Assembly: GCF_947507565.1 (NCBI RefSeq)
Contig: NC_089187.1
Coordinates: 2,170,001-2,234,000, forward strand
Direction: 5' to 3'
DNA length: 64,000 bases
Source of the DNA: Oscarella lobularis
Lineage: Eukaryota > Porifera > Homoscleromorpha > Homosclerophorida > Oscarellidae
The notes beneath the pieces were generated by a model. It worked only from the letters and a program-made list of their open reading frames with translations. It was not told where the DNA came from and made no database searches. Shown piece by piece: positions 18,154 to 32,000 of this stretch (position 1 is its first letter; each line of letters starts with the position of its first letter). Made by a program: the position numbers and the translations under genes.

Positions 18154-19784
18154 TCAATAGCAAGCGGCAAAAGCCAGAGCCCAGATAACCACAGACGCAA
18201 GCGAAAGTCCAAACTGAACAGCACCGCCTGCACAAAGAACAATGAAATCATTGGCCATACATCGACTACGCTTACCTGTGGGACAGGGTGGCTCAGTCAC
18301 GGTCTGATTATTGAACTTTGGATAGGCGCACGACTTCCCGTTCATGCAATCAACGACAATTGAAGCCGTCTCCTTTCCACTGATCGAAGCCGCTCTCGCA
18401 TATATTGGAATTTGATAGGCGTCACCGGCGAAGAAAACCCTATCGGCAACTGGAGCTCGAAGCAAGTCGAACTCGGCAAACGTCGCTCCTATTGGCCAAC
18501 CTCGGCAACATCCGCCGTAGAGGGGATCGTAATTGACTGAGGACACGTTGACGGATACGGGTGCGACGCCAAAAGCAGCCGTCGTCAACTCGTTGAGCTC
18601 TCGGAGCGTTTCGTTGTACGATTGCCGTTCGATACGAAGAGCCTGTTCGCCCCAGATCCAAAAGCGGATGATGTCGTAGGTCACGTTTTGAACCGACGCC
18701 CAAACGTCGCGAGCCCAGTGCCAATTCAAGCGATGATCGTTGGCGAAGACGTAGAAACGATAGCGAGTGCCGTCGACGTCGACTAGACGATCGAAACGCG
18801 CCCAGACGAACGTCAACGGTATCATGGGAAACTCGTTCATGACGAGACGTTTCGCGTAGGGAAGCGGCGGCTGAAAAGCGACGCTTTCGCGCTGGAAAAC
18901 GGCCAAGCTGAACGTCACGATCGCGTAGTCGCCTCGATACGTTTGCCCGCCGTCGACGGTCACCGTCACGCCGCTCGACGTGTAGCTGACGTCCGTTACG
19001 CGCGCGCCGAGCACCAATCGCTCGTCGGACGCCGAGAAGACGAGATCTCGCATGCAATTGACGAGTTTGGCTTTGGAGTAGACCTCGCCGAGTCCCGTCG
19101 AGAAATACTTCTGATTCGCCGAGTAGGCGTTCGGTCCGGCATAAAGATAAAGGTAGTTGGCCGCCGACTGTTCGGTCGGCGCGAGAAAGGAATCGAATAC
19201 CCATCCTTCGACGGCAACGTCGACGGAATTCTGCGGATGCCAACCGTACAGGCGCACGGCGGCGTGCATATTCAGATCGGCGCTTTCTATGGGAAAGTGT
19301 TAACGATATGGGACCCTTTTGTCTTGCACTTACCGTTTAGCAATCCTGTCGTCCAATCGGTTTTGAGTTTGTTTATCTTTTGCGTCAGTTCTTTCATTCT
19401 CGCTTCGGCTTGAGTGGAAACGTCCTTACCGTACTCGTCGACGAAGACGCGCGTCGATAGGCCGATATTGGCGAGGTCCACGTTGCACTGTTCGAGCATC
19501 TGACCCAACGTATTGCGTTCGGGATATTTCGTGTCCGTCTCCCAGAAGGCGCTGTCCGTTGGCATGCCGGCCGCCGAGCCGGTGACGAGTCGTCCGCCGA
19601 CGTGATCCTCCGCTTCGATGAGAATGATGTCGTCCACGCCTTTCTCCTTCAGCGTGTTTGCCGCCTGTAGACCGGCAACGCCGGCGCCGAGAATCAAGAC
19701 TTTGGCGTTCGTTTTGGCGGCGACGGCGACGTGCACGATCGCCAGGGCCACCAAAAAAGCTGCGAGTAAAACAATGGCTTTCAT
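18154..19784 (-). CDS. secreted/anchored flavin polyamine oxidase
   Basis: Flavin-dependent amine oxidase. A signal peptide (MKAIVLLAAFLVALAIVHVA) precedes the FAD dinucleotide-binding motif VLILGAGVAGLQAAN and IEAEDHVGGR. Exon 2, joined as LLN-ESADLNMH across a 48-bp-class intron near 19275-19320, holds the substrate domain (FSTGLGEVYSKAK.., VTFSLAVFQ) and the C-terminal FAD motif RVFFAGDAYQIP..ARAASISGKETA. A 48-bp final intron (18228-18275) has good GTAAGC/GTGCAG sites, but is a multiple of three and open. Spliced or not, the protein ends in a hydrophobic stretch (FGLSLASVVIWALAFAACY) compatible with a GPI signal. Polyamine oxidases make H2O2 from polyamines; this one would act outside the cell. 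TATATAAA-like sequence lies at about 19797-19804, too close to the ATG to be an ordinary TATA box. Confidence 0.88.
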
Positions 19785-20240
19785 CGAGTACGGCGGCTAT
19801 ATAAACACTCTTGTAGGCATGCACTTAGATCAAGAACAACTGTTTTAGGAACACTAATTACATTACGACGTCCGGGATTCATTCACTAATTTTAAAATGT
19901 TCGCGATCTAAAATGGAAGCCGTATCATTTTTAGAATACGAACATTTCGCATCATGAGATTTAGCGACGTTGGCGTCGGCGCGCGCGTGACTTGAACGCA
20001 TAATGCTCCGCACGTCGTAATGAACTTGACGTCACTGATCTAGATTTCGACGCCCAAAGCGTGACGCCGATCTTCACGCCTTTTCCTGTGGGTTGTCCTC
20101 GGCCAACGTTCGTATGCATTTTCGGAAAAAAGCAACTTTCTAGCGAGAATCTCAAACGGGCACTAGCTACTAGCTACCCGTCCTCGAACAAAAAAAAAAC
20201 CTTTCGTTTGCTACCTACCATACAAACGCGCGATCCACAT

Positions 20241-22139
20241 TCAAGTTCTGTGAACAATGACTCTGCTATCGGCACCTCCACTAGCAATAACCTAAATGTC
20301 AGACAGTCAGGAGACACAGGTTACAATAATCAATGAAGTCGAACCTCTGAGATGGACCAGTCAATAGAAAAAACTTTCGCCGAGTGTTCTCTAAGTAGAA
20401 GCAGAGGCTTCTTCGGACTTCAAACAAGAAAAAAAATACCAATTTATCCCATTTAAATATACGAACATACCTTCTCGTATCCCAGTGTCTAATCGTGGTA
20501 TCATAGGACGCCGAGACGAGCTGATGTTCTCGTCGAGGCGACCACGCGACGGAGGACACCCATCCGGCGTGCGCCGTCAACGTCATCTTCACGATATTCT
20601 CGTCGCCGCTTCGAGGATCCCAGAGGCGCACGTGCCGATCCGAACCGCCCGATGCGAGCAGTCGGGACGACGGAGAATAGTCCACGTCACGAAAGACGGT
20701 CGTTCCCGTCTAGGAAACCCATCGAGGGCACGTCGCGTGAAATTTCCAAAATCTCTACGGGGTACCAATGTAAATGTATTGACGCCCGATTCCGCGTCCC
20801 ACAGGCGTATGCAGTGATCCCAGCCCGCGCTGCATATGGAGTCGCTGTTGAGCCATAGAACGGAGGAGACGGCCTGCTTGTGTCCGGAAAGCGTAACAAG
20901 ACAATTCTGAGAAAAATCCCAATAAGAGACACAATACATCTAACTCCCATTATTACCTTTGTTAGAGGTTCTGGCTGCAGTTTTCTTTTTCTGCCACCGA
21001 GCCCTTTTTTGAATTTAGGCTGCGGTGGAGTTGGAGTCGGAGTCGTACTGTGCTCTACCAAATGCGTAATTTGAGTGTTTTCTAGCTAGGAAGCATTACT
21101 TGTCTGCCATATTTTAATCGTTCCATCCCAAGACCCGCTACAGAGCTGAAAATACAATAGTCCCAAAGAGTTATGGCTTGGTGAATTTATAACTGACCAT
21201 CTGCGTTGATTCACTCGAAGCTAACGATTCGACTCCTTGAAGGTGACCCTTCAGCACGCACTGGCACGATCCTTCGCCCGATTCACAGTCAAGCTATATG
21301 TGGACATCAAGAGACGATATGATTATAAGGCAAGTTGGTCTTGATCAAACCTTCCAAAGTCGTATCTCTTGATCTTGAGAACCGGTTACGATGCACAGCT
21401 CCGAATCGTCTACAAGAATAATCCAAAATTAATTAATTAAAAGTAGACCGCCCCGTTTCCTCACCGGACGTCACCCAGGCAACCGTTTTGACAGCTTCGT
21501 CATGACCGCACAGCTTGGCCAAACAATTTCCTAAAATTAATTATTTAATTAAAATTTAATTAATTAAAAGTCTACCCTCTTTGTCCAACACACGCGCTGT
21601 ACCGTCGAAGCTACCCGATAAAATCCTGCAAATAATGCCTCAGCTAGTGCGAAAAGATGACCGTTTACGAGACTTACATGTCTGATGCACAGGCCACGCT
21701 GCTTACCCAATCGTCGTGAGGAACGCTGATTTTCGGCTGGGGAGGTGCGCTTTTTACTACGTATTCGATTTCCAGTACGGTTTCCTGTCGTTTTTTGACC
21801 TTTAGTTTCCGAACGAACTATGCGGCTCGCTTTTCTCACCGTCGATAGGTCCTTCGCTTCCACGTGATCGTTCAACGACGTTTGCAGGAATTCTCCGTCG
21901 ACGAGAAAGTCGAAGTCGATCGGACGAGATTTCGAGGTCGATTCGACGCTCGTCTGCTGATCGAGAAGCGTGTTTATTACCGCATTGAGCTCGATCGACG
22001 TGGCTGTCGTCGGGAGAGCAAAGGGAACATCGGAGACTTTGTATCTAGCCGAAATAGTCCCTACAAAGCGTACAACCGTAAAAACGATCTCCTACCTATC
22101 GTCCTTGCAGAGAAATCTCGCCTGCAAGAGAGAAGTCAT
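20241..22139 (-). CDS. WDR12: ribosome biogenesis WD-repeat protein WDR12 (Ytm1)
   Basis: WDR12 is a subunit of the PeBoW complex (PES1-BOP1-WDR12) needed for 60S ribosome maturation in the nucleolus. ATG at 22139. Exon 1 encodes MTSLLQARFLCKDDR and joins RYKVSDVPFALP, which matches the NLE domain start of the family. ETVLEIEYVVKSAPPQP and HDDWVSSVACAS lead into seven-bladed WD repeats (for example GHKQAVSSVLWLNSDSICSAGWDHCIRLWD). The last exon is small (20241-20291, VIASGGADSRVIVHRT then TGA), restoring the family's usual ending GGADxxLxxY-type. Introns are about 40-110 bp; one near 21830 may be as short as 22-40 bp. Confidence 0.93.
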
Positions 22140-22349
22140 CGTTTTAGAAGTGGCCCGGATGTTCAGTGAAACCAATAAAATCAGAACATCCTAACCCTTT
22201 TTTCTTCATTTTGTCAATGACGAGAACGTGTGCTGCAGGGCTTTTACCACGTAGGCGCTTACCTGTGAATTTTGGACTAGTTAGATGTATATTGTCTGCA
22301 TTCATCTCTATCACTCGACTACGGCACTAACAAAATAAACAAATAGAAG

Positions 22350-23049
22350 TCACAAATCTTTTATGCCGTCTAGAACAGCTCGTTCAACGTTAATAGGAAC
22401 GCTGCCATCAGGCGGCATTGGAATTAACTCCTTGTCGCCATTCTCGCTCTGAAGAAAGCTCCTTTCCTCCCAATGAAAAATGCCTGGACTCACTTGAGAC
22501 ACGGTCAGCCACTCCAAAGCGTTCAACGTTGATGGAGCCTTCCTGTCGCGTTGAATGTTCACCACCGCAGCGTACGTTGTTCCATTCTGAAGATACTTCT
22601 CACATTTCGCTTTTGCGTGACTTTTCGTTTCGGAAGACGCTATTTCAATGCAAATACGGGCCAATCCTGATCCAGGAACAGAAACGGCGACGTCAGGTCT
22701 CAGTGGAAGAAAAAAAATTTGTGTCGGTGTAACAGCGCATGTTCGAGGATGGGCAGCCAGTTGGCTATCTGGCGGACGATTTCCGCCTCCACGGCCCCAC
22801 GGGCATATCGATGATGATGAGTTTGCCGTCGATGAATTCTACTTTGAAAAATTCGAGAAATTCACAGGCTTTTTGATAAAGCCCTTTAGGAAAATTAGGA
22901 ATAGTTGTAACTCTGTCGAACTGATCCGTCGATTGGAAACGATCGATGTTGTTGCAGAGAAAACTCGCCTGCAGGAGAGAAGCCGGCCACGAGGACACAA
23001 AACACCTACACGTGTACACACACCAAAAAAACCAAAGCAAAAAGAACAT
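22350..23049 (-). CDS. possible Uma2-type (PD-(D/E)XK) nuclease-fold protein
   Basis: Frame pieces share the order of Uma2/DUF820 proteins: FIDGKLIIIDMPVG, then VEAEIVRQIANWLPILEHAL, then RPDVAVSVPGSGLARICIEI with the PD..(E)xS signature, and KAKCEKYLQNGTTYAAVVNI. Two frame changes (near 22790 and 22700) break the continuous reading. They could be very short introns, sequence errors or decay; I could not find convincing splice pairs. The start is uncertain, between 22989 and 23049. The family is abundant in bacteria and patchy in eukaryotes, so transfer origin is possible. The 5' part shares 28 of 30 bases with the first exon of WDR12 next door. Confidence 0.42.
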
Positions 23050-23080
23050 AAAAAAAGTTGCTGCAAAACAGACCAGTCAA

Positions 23081-26000
23081 CTAGACATCGCGTGCAGCAT
23101 CCGCAGTGTCGTACGTGTCCTCGTCCACAATAGGAGCCGTGTCGCTTTCAGTGACGTTCGGCTTCAAATCCTCGTAGGGATCCTCCGGACCAACGGCGCT
23201 GGCGTCGAGCTCGGTCATTTTGACGGCCGTGTCATCGCCCTCCGGACCAACCGTACTCGCTTCGAATTGAGAAATATCCAAAGCTTCTTCGGCGCGACTG
23301 CCGGCGGCGCTGAGGGGTCTCATTGCATGGGCGCCTCGTCTGCGTCGACTCGACGATCCTTGGCTACTAGAAAGAACGTTTAAGACTTCCCTATGTTTGC
23401 AAATGCCTCTCTAGTTTCCGTCTTACGGGGGTCCACTTCTTTGGCGCGCGCAAACGATGATAAAGATGATCAGCGTTATCAGGACGAGGCCCCACGCGGC
23501 TGACACGAGAATAATGTAGAGAAGTCGAATGGGCGGGTCGCAGGGCGGAGTAATAATGGCAGGAGAGTTGATCAGCGTCTCTTCCGGAATAATCCGAGGA
23601 TCTACAGCGCAAGCGACAATAAATTAATTGATATTTAGTGCTATTTTTGCATTTGGCTCACCGTAGACGTAATTCTTTCGGAAATATCTTCGATCGGTTC
23701 CACTTTGACCCAAAGCGTAAACCTGAAAGGACAATTAGATAAATAGTTATACGAAACCGAACTATTTTTGTACTTCAAACGTGTACACGTCTATGAGGCG
23801 AATAGATCTTCCCATATCAAACAATCCTCGCTCGCACGTATCACGGTACAGGCTGCGCGAAATCGGCGCAGGAGTACCAACTAAAGAAAGAAAAAAAGGG
23901 CCGTTTTGAGCACGACTTCCACCAGTATAGGGTACCCTAACCTTTGTTAACGGAATCTTTCAAGCACATCGTGTAATTTCGCATCATAGCGTTGCACGTG
24001 TCGGAGCGAGGGATTCTGCCTGCTTGGACCGGATCCGCGCTTTGAGTCGTGTTCGTAACGATGCACGCATCGTAGCAATCCTTCGAGATTTCTTTGCCGC
24101 CGAAGGCGATCATGCAGCAATTGCGAATGAGCGACTGCATCCCCCGTCGCGCGTTGCGACACGGCAAATCGAGAAAAACGGTCTCCGCTTCGAGATAAAC
24201 CGTCGACGCCGACTTGTTCGTAAACGTGTATCGCAACGGATCGGCGACGGCGATCTGCGGCACAGCCGCTTCGACGTGAAACGAGTACGTCGCCTCGGAC
24301 GCCCTATTGTCGGCTTCGTCCGTCGCGAAGACGGTGACTAGGTGAGTGCCGGGAGCGAGACCGGACAGAGACAGAGTGCCAGACGAACAATCCGTCGTCG
24401 TCTGATTCACCAGACAGCGCAACGTTGCCTAAAAGAAAGGAGTGGGTGAGGAGAGAGGGGGAGCTACACGTGTTTTACGTACGTAGAAGTCGTTTTTGAG
24501 TAAGTCCATGCTCGTCGATGTGTCGGTAATGATTCGGGTGGGGACTGCTTGTATTCCAACAATTGGGGCCTCAGTATCTAAAAAAATGATTCGATTTATA
24601 TAAAACGACTTCTCTTCTTTACCCAATTCAAACACGTGCGTTGCCGGGGAGGAATCTCTGTTTCCGGCGCAATCAATAGCGGCAATTTCCAGACGATACC
24701 AGCCGTCCCACGGCAACGGCGATCCGTACACTTCTGTCGTTTGAATCACGTTCAAACTGGGATCTGTCGACGAAACGGTGTTGCAATCGATCCACGAGTA
24801 CATAGACATCATCCAGCCGCCAAAACAGCCGCCATTTTGATCGTCTATGAAAACATTCCCTTTTTACCTACTCAAAGCAAATTTTCAACGTACAGTTGTC
24901 GTATGAGCATGACGTCATGCGACACTTGAAGACAGTGTTGTCTTCATTGGAATTGTACGAAAAAACGGGATTGCGATTTTTCGTCACCCAACGCTGACGA
25001 GCCGAATTGAAATTCTTTCCCACCGTCGCCGAGTCAATTGTCGTTTGAGGAGCAATCGTATCTAAATTCAAAACCAATACTCACGGAATTCTTGAAACTT
25101 TACTTTCTCTCTTACCCACTATCCATGCTATGCTGTTGTTGTAGGTCGCCGTCACTCCTTGAGCAGTGTTACGCACTCGACCCCTCACTTGGAATTCCCA
25201 TTCGCCTTCAGTTAAATTCGCCACTGCAATAGAAGATAAAGATGCATGTTTCAGAATTCCCACTACGTCTACGACTTACTCTTGAAGGTGGTGGAAAGCT
25301 GATTAGCTGGGCCGCAATTCTGGAAGGGAGAGGACACCAAGTTGCTCAGATCAAGCGGCGGAGGCTGATCGTAAGGGCTGGCAGTCTTGAAATAGGCGCC
25401 TGGTGGAAGAGCGCGACGACGACGGCCCGATGGAGGACTAGAAGAATTCTACAAAAAAATTATTAAACACGTACAGTGCCTGGTTTTCTTTACGCACTGT
25501 AGGAGCAGCAGTTGTAGGAGAAGCAGTTGTAGGCTAAAACAAAAACGAAATTAAATCCCCCAAATCGTAACTATTGCTGAATAACGTACTGCTGACGTGG
25601 GACACAGTGGCTGTTGGCAGTCAGTCATAAGGCCAGGTGGATCTGCATCACATGCCTTTCCGCTGCCTACTGCAGGTTTCAGTATGGGACGATAGGCCGC
25701 GATCAATCCTCTTCCGCACGTTACCGAGCAAGTCGCCTTTAAAACGAGACCAATAAAATAACATATACACCCTTAATTAGAAGTGTTCTTTTACGCCTGG
25801 TTGGGGAAGGGGAGATCCTTTGACGCAGTCCTGATCAGATCTTTTAATAAGACGGCATTGAAACTGCGGTACGGTGGATACACCGTCTTCCTCATTGGAA
25901 CGTGCACTACATCGAAGCACTTGTTTCTATTGCAGTCTTGTCGTTCTCTTAGCTTACGTGAGCGAAAGTGAGTTGCTCGGCGAATACCAAGCGTTGAATT

Positions 26001-29000
26001 CCTGCTTGCACTGAACGAACTCCGGCGGGATTCCGATTTCGATTTTAAACGGTATGTCGAGTACGGTCACGTTGATTTGCGCCGAGCTACAAAAACGCGC
26101 CGGCGCAACGGCAGGCGGCGCAACGCGAGGTTTCACATCATTGCACCCCTATAAAAAAGAAAATTCAAAATACTGACTTATCGCATCCTTGAAGCCCTTA
26201 CTTGGACAGTCAGCAGATAATAGGTAACAAGCTCCGCATCGATTCGCTGTCGCAGCATCAAATAAAACCCAGTGTCCGTAGCAAGAACGTCGAACTCGTT
26301 TTTAGGATCGCCGGCGATTACGGAATACGTCGATTTGGCGTTCATGCCGACGTCGCAATCGGTCACCGTATAATTCTGAATTTGTTCGCCGAGCGGATGC
26401 GTCTCGTCGACGATCGTGTTGCCGTACGCCGGCTCGGACGTCCGAAAAACGGGCGGCTGATCGTTCACGTCGACGACGCTAATAACGAGCGTCTGAGCGA
26501 CGGTCCTCGGCGTCGCGCTGCCGTCCGTCGCTTCAAGATAAAGCGTATACATCGGCGATCCGCCGTCGCAGGCGTCGTAATTGAGCGGACTCGTAGTCAT
26601 GATGTGAGCTGTTGAATTCATGCCTGGACTGTCTTCGGAAGCCATTCGAACGTAGAAAACATTGACGTCGTTGCCGTCTGCGTCCATTTGTCCCGTTATC
26701 GTAACGGTGGGATTCCCGTTTGTTGGACTGTCAGCATCGTTGACTATGACGTCGTAGATGGGTGTACGAATGTCGTTCGCTTCGTAGACGGTTACGTTGA
26801 GAGTGGGGCCCCCGGGAATGAAATAGGGATCGTTGTCGTTGAGATCGACGACGTTGACGATGAGCGATAGGTTGCAGTAGTTCGTCACGCCGTCAAACAT
26901 GCCGATGAGCAAGCTGTGCTGATGCTGGCGTTCGTAGTCGAGCGCGGAGGCGGTGAACAGTCGCCCGTCGCCGCTTTTGACGTCTTGGAATACAGTGACC
27001 GTCATATTTCCCCACATCGTCGTGTCACCGGAGTAGAGTCTGTAACTGAGACGAGAAGGAGCCGGGAAGAGGAAACTGTCAACGATTCGAGTAACCACCG
27101 AATTCGGCTAACAGAAAAAGAGATTTTGAGTCCGACACTAATCTTTTTGAGGCAGTCTAGGCTTACCGCGTTCTCGTTCATATCCACTTGGCGACCAGAA
27201 TCGGAGCAGTAAGGAACAACAAATGTGTTTGTAATGCACTCCCCAATCTTCGACAATTGACCCGTTTGTGTTGCTGATTCTATGAAAAAGTGTACTCTCT
27301 TTTTTTTAAATTCAAGCCTACCATTTTCGGACTTACCCATCTGAAAACATATCATATTGTTTGAGAACGAATTCTCGTCGGGTAATGACAGCGCAACAGA
27401 CGACGACACCTTGAGATCAACACAAATGCCGTCGCTATTTCTTCCCTATATAAACTCGATTGTCTCACCATTACGTGTCCGTTGAAACTTTGCGCGCCAA
27501 TGACTGGCAGAAGGTTGAGTACCGTCACTCCCAAAGACGGGCTGTAGAAGTGCGCCTTGCTCACTTTTCCCGCAACACCATCCACTGAGATTGTGTACAT
27601 CAATACGCTATTCGTCTGTTTCATAAGACGATTACCAAGGACAAAGGTAAGGAAGCTATGAGACGCTTTACCTTGTCATAGATCAGTTCAAGAAATCCGC
27701 CAGTTGAGAGGTAAAAGTCGGATGGAGGTTTGATACCTCCAGGACTAAGAAGAATTGTCAGAACGCCTAGAATGACAAACTCAGTTTTTTAGCAAGCAAA
27801 TTGCTATTATATCTTTCCTACCTTCCAAAAATGGCTGATCGTAGAGAAGCGCTTCTATTCCAACAGACGTAACGTCTTGCAAGAACGCTCCCTTTATCAC
27901 GGGCGTGTTTGGCGGATCAAGCGTCTGCACTTCCAACGTCGTTCGCCCGTAGGCGAGATTATTCATCTGAACGTCGCTGACCAACTGCGAGGCTCCAATG
28001 CTCTGCAGAAACGCAAAAATTCGTCCAAGCGGAGCCAATAATTGCGACAAGTAAGAATAACGAACCTTGCTCGGATCCGCATTGGACGCCCACGTGTCGT
28101 CAACCCATTGCGGCTGTTTCAAAACCGTCGCGGAATATTTGACAATGCTATAAAATAAGTGAGAAAAATAATGCACATCAACGATCGTGACGAGGGGGAC
28201 TCACTTTGGAAAGAAAGCAGCGTACTGGAAGCGTCCATCTTTGGCAACAGAAATGGAAGCCAATCCGGCTGCTGATACAGGATTACGCTGCGGTGTAGAT
28301 CGACCCACCGAAGCTTGGTTGAGAACAGCAGTAAATTCTAAAACAAAAGAACATATGTATTGTAGTACTGTATGACTGATGATGTGAGAGCTTACTCTGT
28401 TTCAGGAAATAGATTTGGCCTCGAAGAATAGGATTCCCGTTCGAGTCCGACACTAGTATGTAGAGTTTTCTTTGAGTCAGGTAGAACTTGTTGTTCACGT
28501 TGAAATTGACAGAGCCCGAAGCCTTTGAGGAGATACACATCAGTCGTCAAGCATATAAACAAAAGACAAGGAATCTTACGAGGAGACCGTTGAACGAGTC
28601 GGTTAGATCAAAGAGTTCGTTCTGCGAGGTTTTTCCGACGTCGGCGGGACCGCGAATCGCCACGCGTCCAACGTCAGTTCCCACAATTTCGATCTGAAGC
28701 CAAATGGAGCAACTACTAACTTACAAGTGACGTATAAAAAGATAAACGCGTACGGAGTAGAAAAAGTTGTTGCGATCGTCGAGCCAGAACTGCGCGTAGC
28801 CTGCACCAGCGGCGACAGCGCCGGCCGCTTTGCCACTCAGCAACGCTTCAAACTGATCTAAAAATGCGTGCGTGAACTAACTAACTAGTAACCCCTCTTT
28901 TTTGTATCCAACCAGGTGTGTAGTAGTTTTCTAGAAGATTCGGTCGAATGTGACCGCGAATCTCTCCGGGCTTGTTCACGTCCGTGTGCACGTTGACGTA

Positions 29001-32000
29001 GTACGTGCCGTCGATGAGGCCGCGAATTTCGCTCCATCCGAGGGGACCCCACCTGCCCTCGTCAATCCACTAATAAAATGTACAGTATATGATTTGGATT
29101 TCATTTTAATCTACGCGCGCTCACCTGATTGTCGACTAACTGCAGATCGAGATGAAAGACGGGCATGGCATTCTCGTAGAACTCCGCTTGGCCGTGAACG
29201 TGAGCTGGAACGTCGTTCTGCGCGATTCCTTCGACGACGATGCGATAGTGCAAATAGCCGAACTGGTCGAGAAAGAATTTTCCAAAGCCGGCCGAACCCG
29301 TCGGCGAAACGGGCGACAATTCCTGACTGCTGCTAAAAATTGCGGAAAATTCGTGCGTCTGCGGCACAATCTGCCCGCGAACTTCGCCGTTTGGCGAAGC
29401 CTCGCTCTTGACCAGTGCATAGATTTGACCGCGAGCGAGAGCCGAAAGCGCGTCCTCGCCGGGATTGATCCACTTGCCCGAACGCTCCCTACTTTCCGCT
29501 TCAGTAACTTCCCGAAGCATCGGCCCCGCGTAGCCGGCCGACGCCGGTCCGTATAATCCGATGCTGATCGGCGTTTCGATTTCCGTCCAAAAGATGATAA
29601 AATCGACGTCGCCGCGATTGTCGACGTAAACGAACGAGAGCCCGACGTCGCGCGATGGAGTCGCGGCGAGGGAGCCATCGGCGAGCGCGACCTGCTGACC
29701 GGTGACCGGGCCGACGCCGAACCAGAGGTACGAGTCGCGTTCGAGAAATTCGACGATGTAGAGAACGAGAGCGGGGTTTGATACGGTCGAATCCGACACG
29801 CCGACGGTGAGAATGCCCCCGTTGCCGTCTGCAATGCCACGGAGTTCGTCCATGGTGAGATCGGTGAGCACGCCGCGAGCGCGACTCGACGTGAAGCCGT
29901 CTTGGAGGAAGGAGACGTTTCGGTCATTGTATTCATAGGCGATGTAGGATAGGGAAGCGGTCAGGCCGGAGAGGACGATTTCGTAGTGAACCCAGCCGGA
30001 TCTGTCGAGAACTAGGCGAGCGTAGCCGCCCATTCCTGTGGGACCCGACGGAGAAAAAACGCCGCCGTAATCTGGAGAGAAATTCGTTGGGAAGGGATCG
30101 AGCCGCACTAAAATCACGCTAGATTTACCTTTCTTTCTGAACAATACCTTCCCTTCGAGATTGTAATCGATGCTAGTTCTCGTCTTGACGACGACAACGA
30201 AATTGCCGTCTCGGAGTCCCTGAATTTGCGCCGCCGAAAGGCTCACTTTCCCGCTCGCCGTCTGCGCGAGAACGTTGATCATCGTCGCCGACGATATGGA
30301 TTGGAGTCGCTGGGAATCGGCGAAGATGTCGACGGAGAGAAGGCTGTACGCGCCGACGGTGTTGACCGTCCACGAGAAGACGTTCTGCTCGTTCAGATTC
30401 GCGCGAAAATAGCCGCCGACGCCGGACGCTTTCGTCGGATCGGACGGTCCCAGCGACGCCTCAAATTCGACTGAAAAAAAGCGAGGAGAAAATGAAGCAG
30501 GGTACATTTGTATATAAATAAAAAATTGCTTATTACTTGGTAATGTGGTGTTCGTGATTGAACCGTGTCTTCGCATCAGCGTGCCGCTCATGTGAGTTTT
30601 TCCGACGTATTTGGGATCACTCGTGTCAACGGAAACTTGAAGAGAAAGCAGACCGCGAGTAAGGTAATAAAGGACGTTCGAATCCAACGAATATTGTCCG
30701 TATATCTAAGCAAGAGAATACCTCGTCATTCTACTTCATAAAATATTACTATACCAAGTTGCTCGTGTAAATGTTGCTTCTTAAATCGACCACAGTCTGT
30801 CCGGACGGCGTGACGAGCTTCGCAGAAACCGGTTCGCCTTTCTTGTTGTTGAATCGAACCACCACGTGCAACGAGCCGCGAGAATCCGTATCAATCGTAA
30901 TTATAGCGATTCCACCCGCAGCGGGACCGGCAACATCATTCGCCGTCACAACGCCAAAGCTCCCTAAAACAAAACCCTTAAATAATATCCTATTTAAATA
31001 ATACAAACTTACGTGAACTTGTGACTGCCAGTGCTCCCATTATTTCTCCTGTAGGATTCGCTTCGGTTCCGACTAGAATCGACACTTTGCTTGAGAGCAG
31101 GTAGTCGAGTACAGCGGCATTGGGAACTCGCCAGCGAATCGTCGTTGATCGCTCGGCGTACGCAGCCACGAAAGCGTCGCCAAGCGCTCGAACGACCGCT
31201 CCCGTCGTCTCGTTCTCGTACACGAGCTCGATCGACTTAATCGGACTCGAAACGGCGTCGAAATAAACCGATATCAACACGATGTCGTCGGCGTCGAGAA
31301 ATGCAGTCGCTTCGCCCACCATTGTCGTGCCGACATCGACTTGCCCTCCGCTGAGCACGCCGCGGAATTGTCGCAGACGCGCGAACTCGAGAAACGGCAC
31401 CCACGACACGACGCCGGTCACTTCACCGTTCGGGTAATCGTCGGTGACGACGTTCACGACGAGTTTTCCGGAGACGATCGCTTTGAAGTCGGCGACGGAA
31501 AGACCGGTCCACACGCCGAACGCCTCCTCGCCTTCGACCACCGTTTCGGTGCGATAAATTTCGTATCCGGACGAATTGACTAGAGCGACGGCGACGACGT
31601 CGCCGAGCACATTCGCCGCCTGCGCGTGAAATCGAAGTTTTCCGTCGCTATCGAACTGCATGAAAATTTGACCGATGGCGCCGCCGGCGAGCGGCGTCGG
31701 TTTCGCGTTCGCGCCGGAGAGAAGCGAAAACTGGCGATTGTGGGATACGGAAGTCGTATCCATGGCAACCGTTTGATTTTGAGAGTCTTTGAAGACGACG
31801 CGAGCATTGGCGCTGACGAACGCCTGGAGCGCGTCCATCGTCGGATTCGGAATGGTTACCATGGTACTCCGAAAGCCGCCGCTGCCCAGTTGAACGACGA
31901 CGTCACCTACTGTGTGCCATCCTGTTTTCGTTGTATATGTAATCGTTTCTGTCGTGATCGTTGGCGGAGCGCCGGTGGAGTTGCCCGTAGGCGGGTTCGG

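Noticed and set aside
19797-19804. TATA box for the polyamine oxidase gene
   Set aside because: It lies only about 13 bp before the ATG, so a start 25-30 bp downstream would fall inside the coding region.
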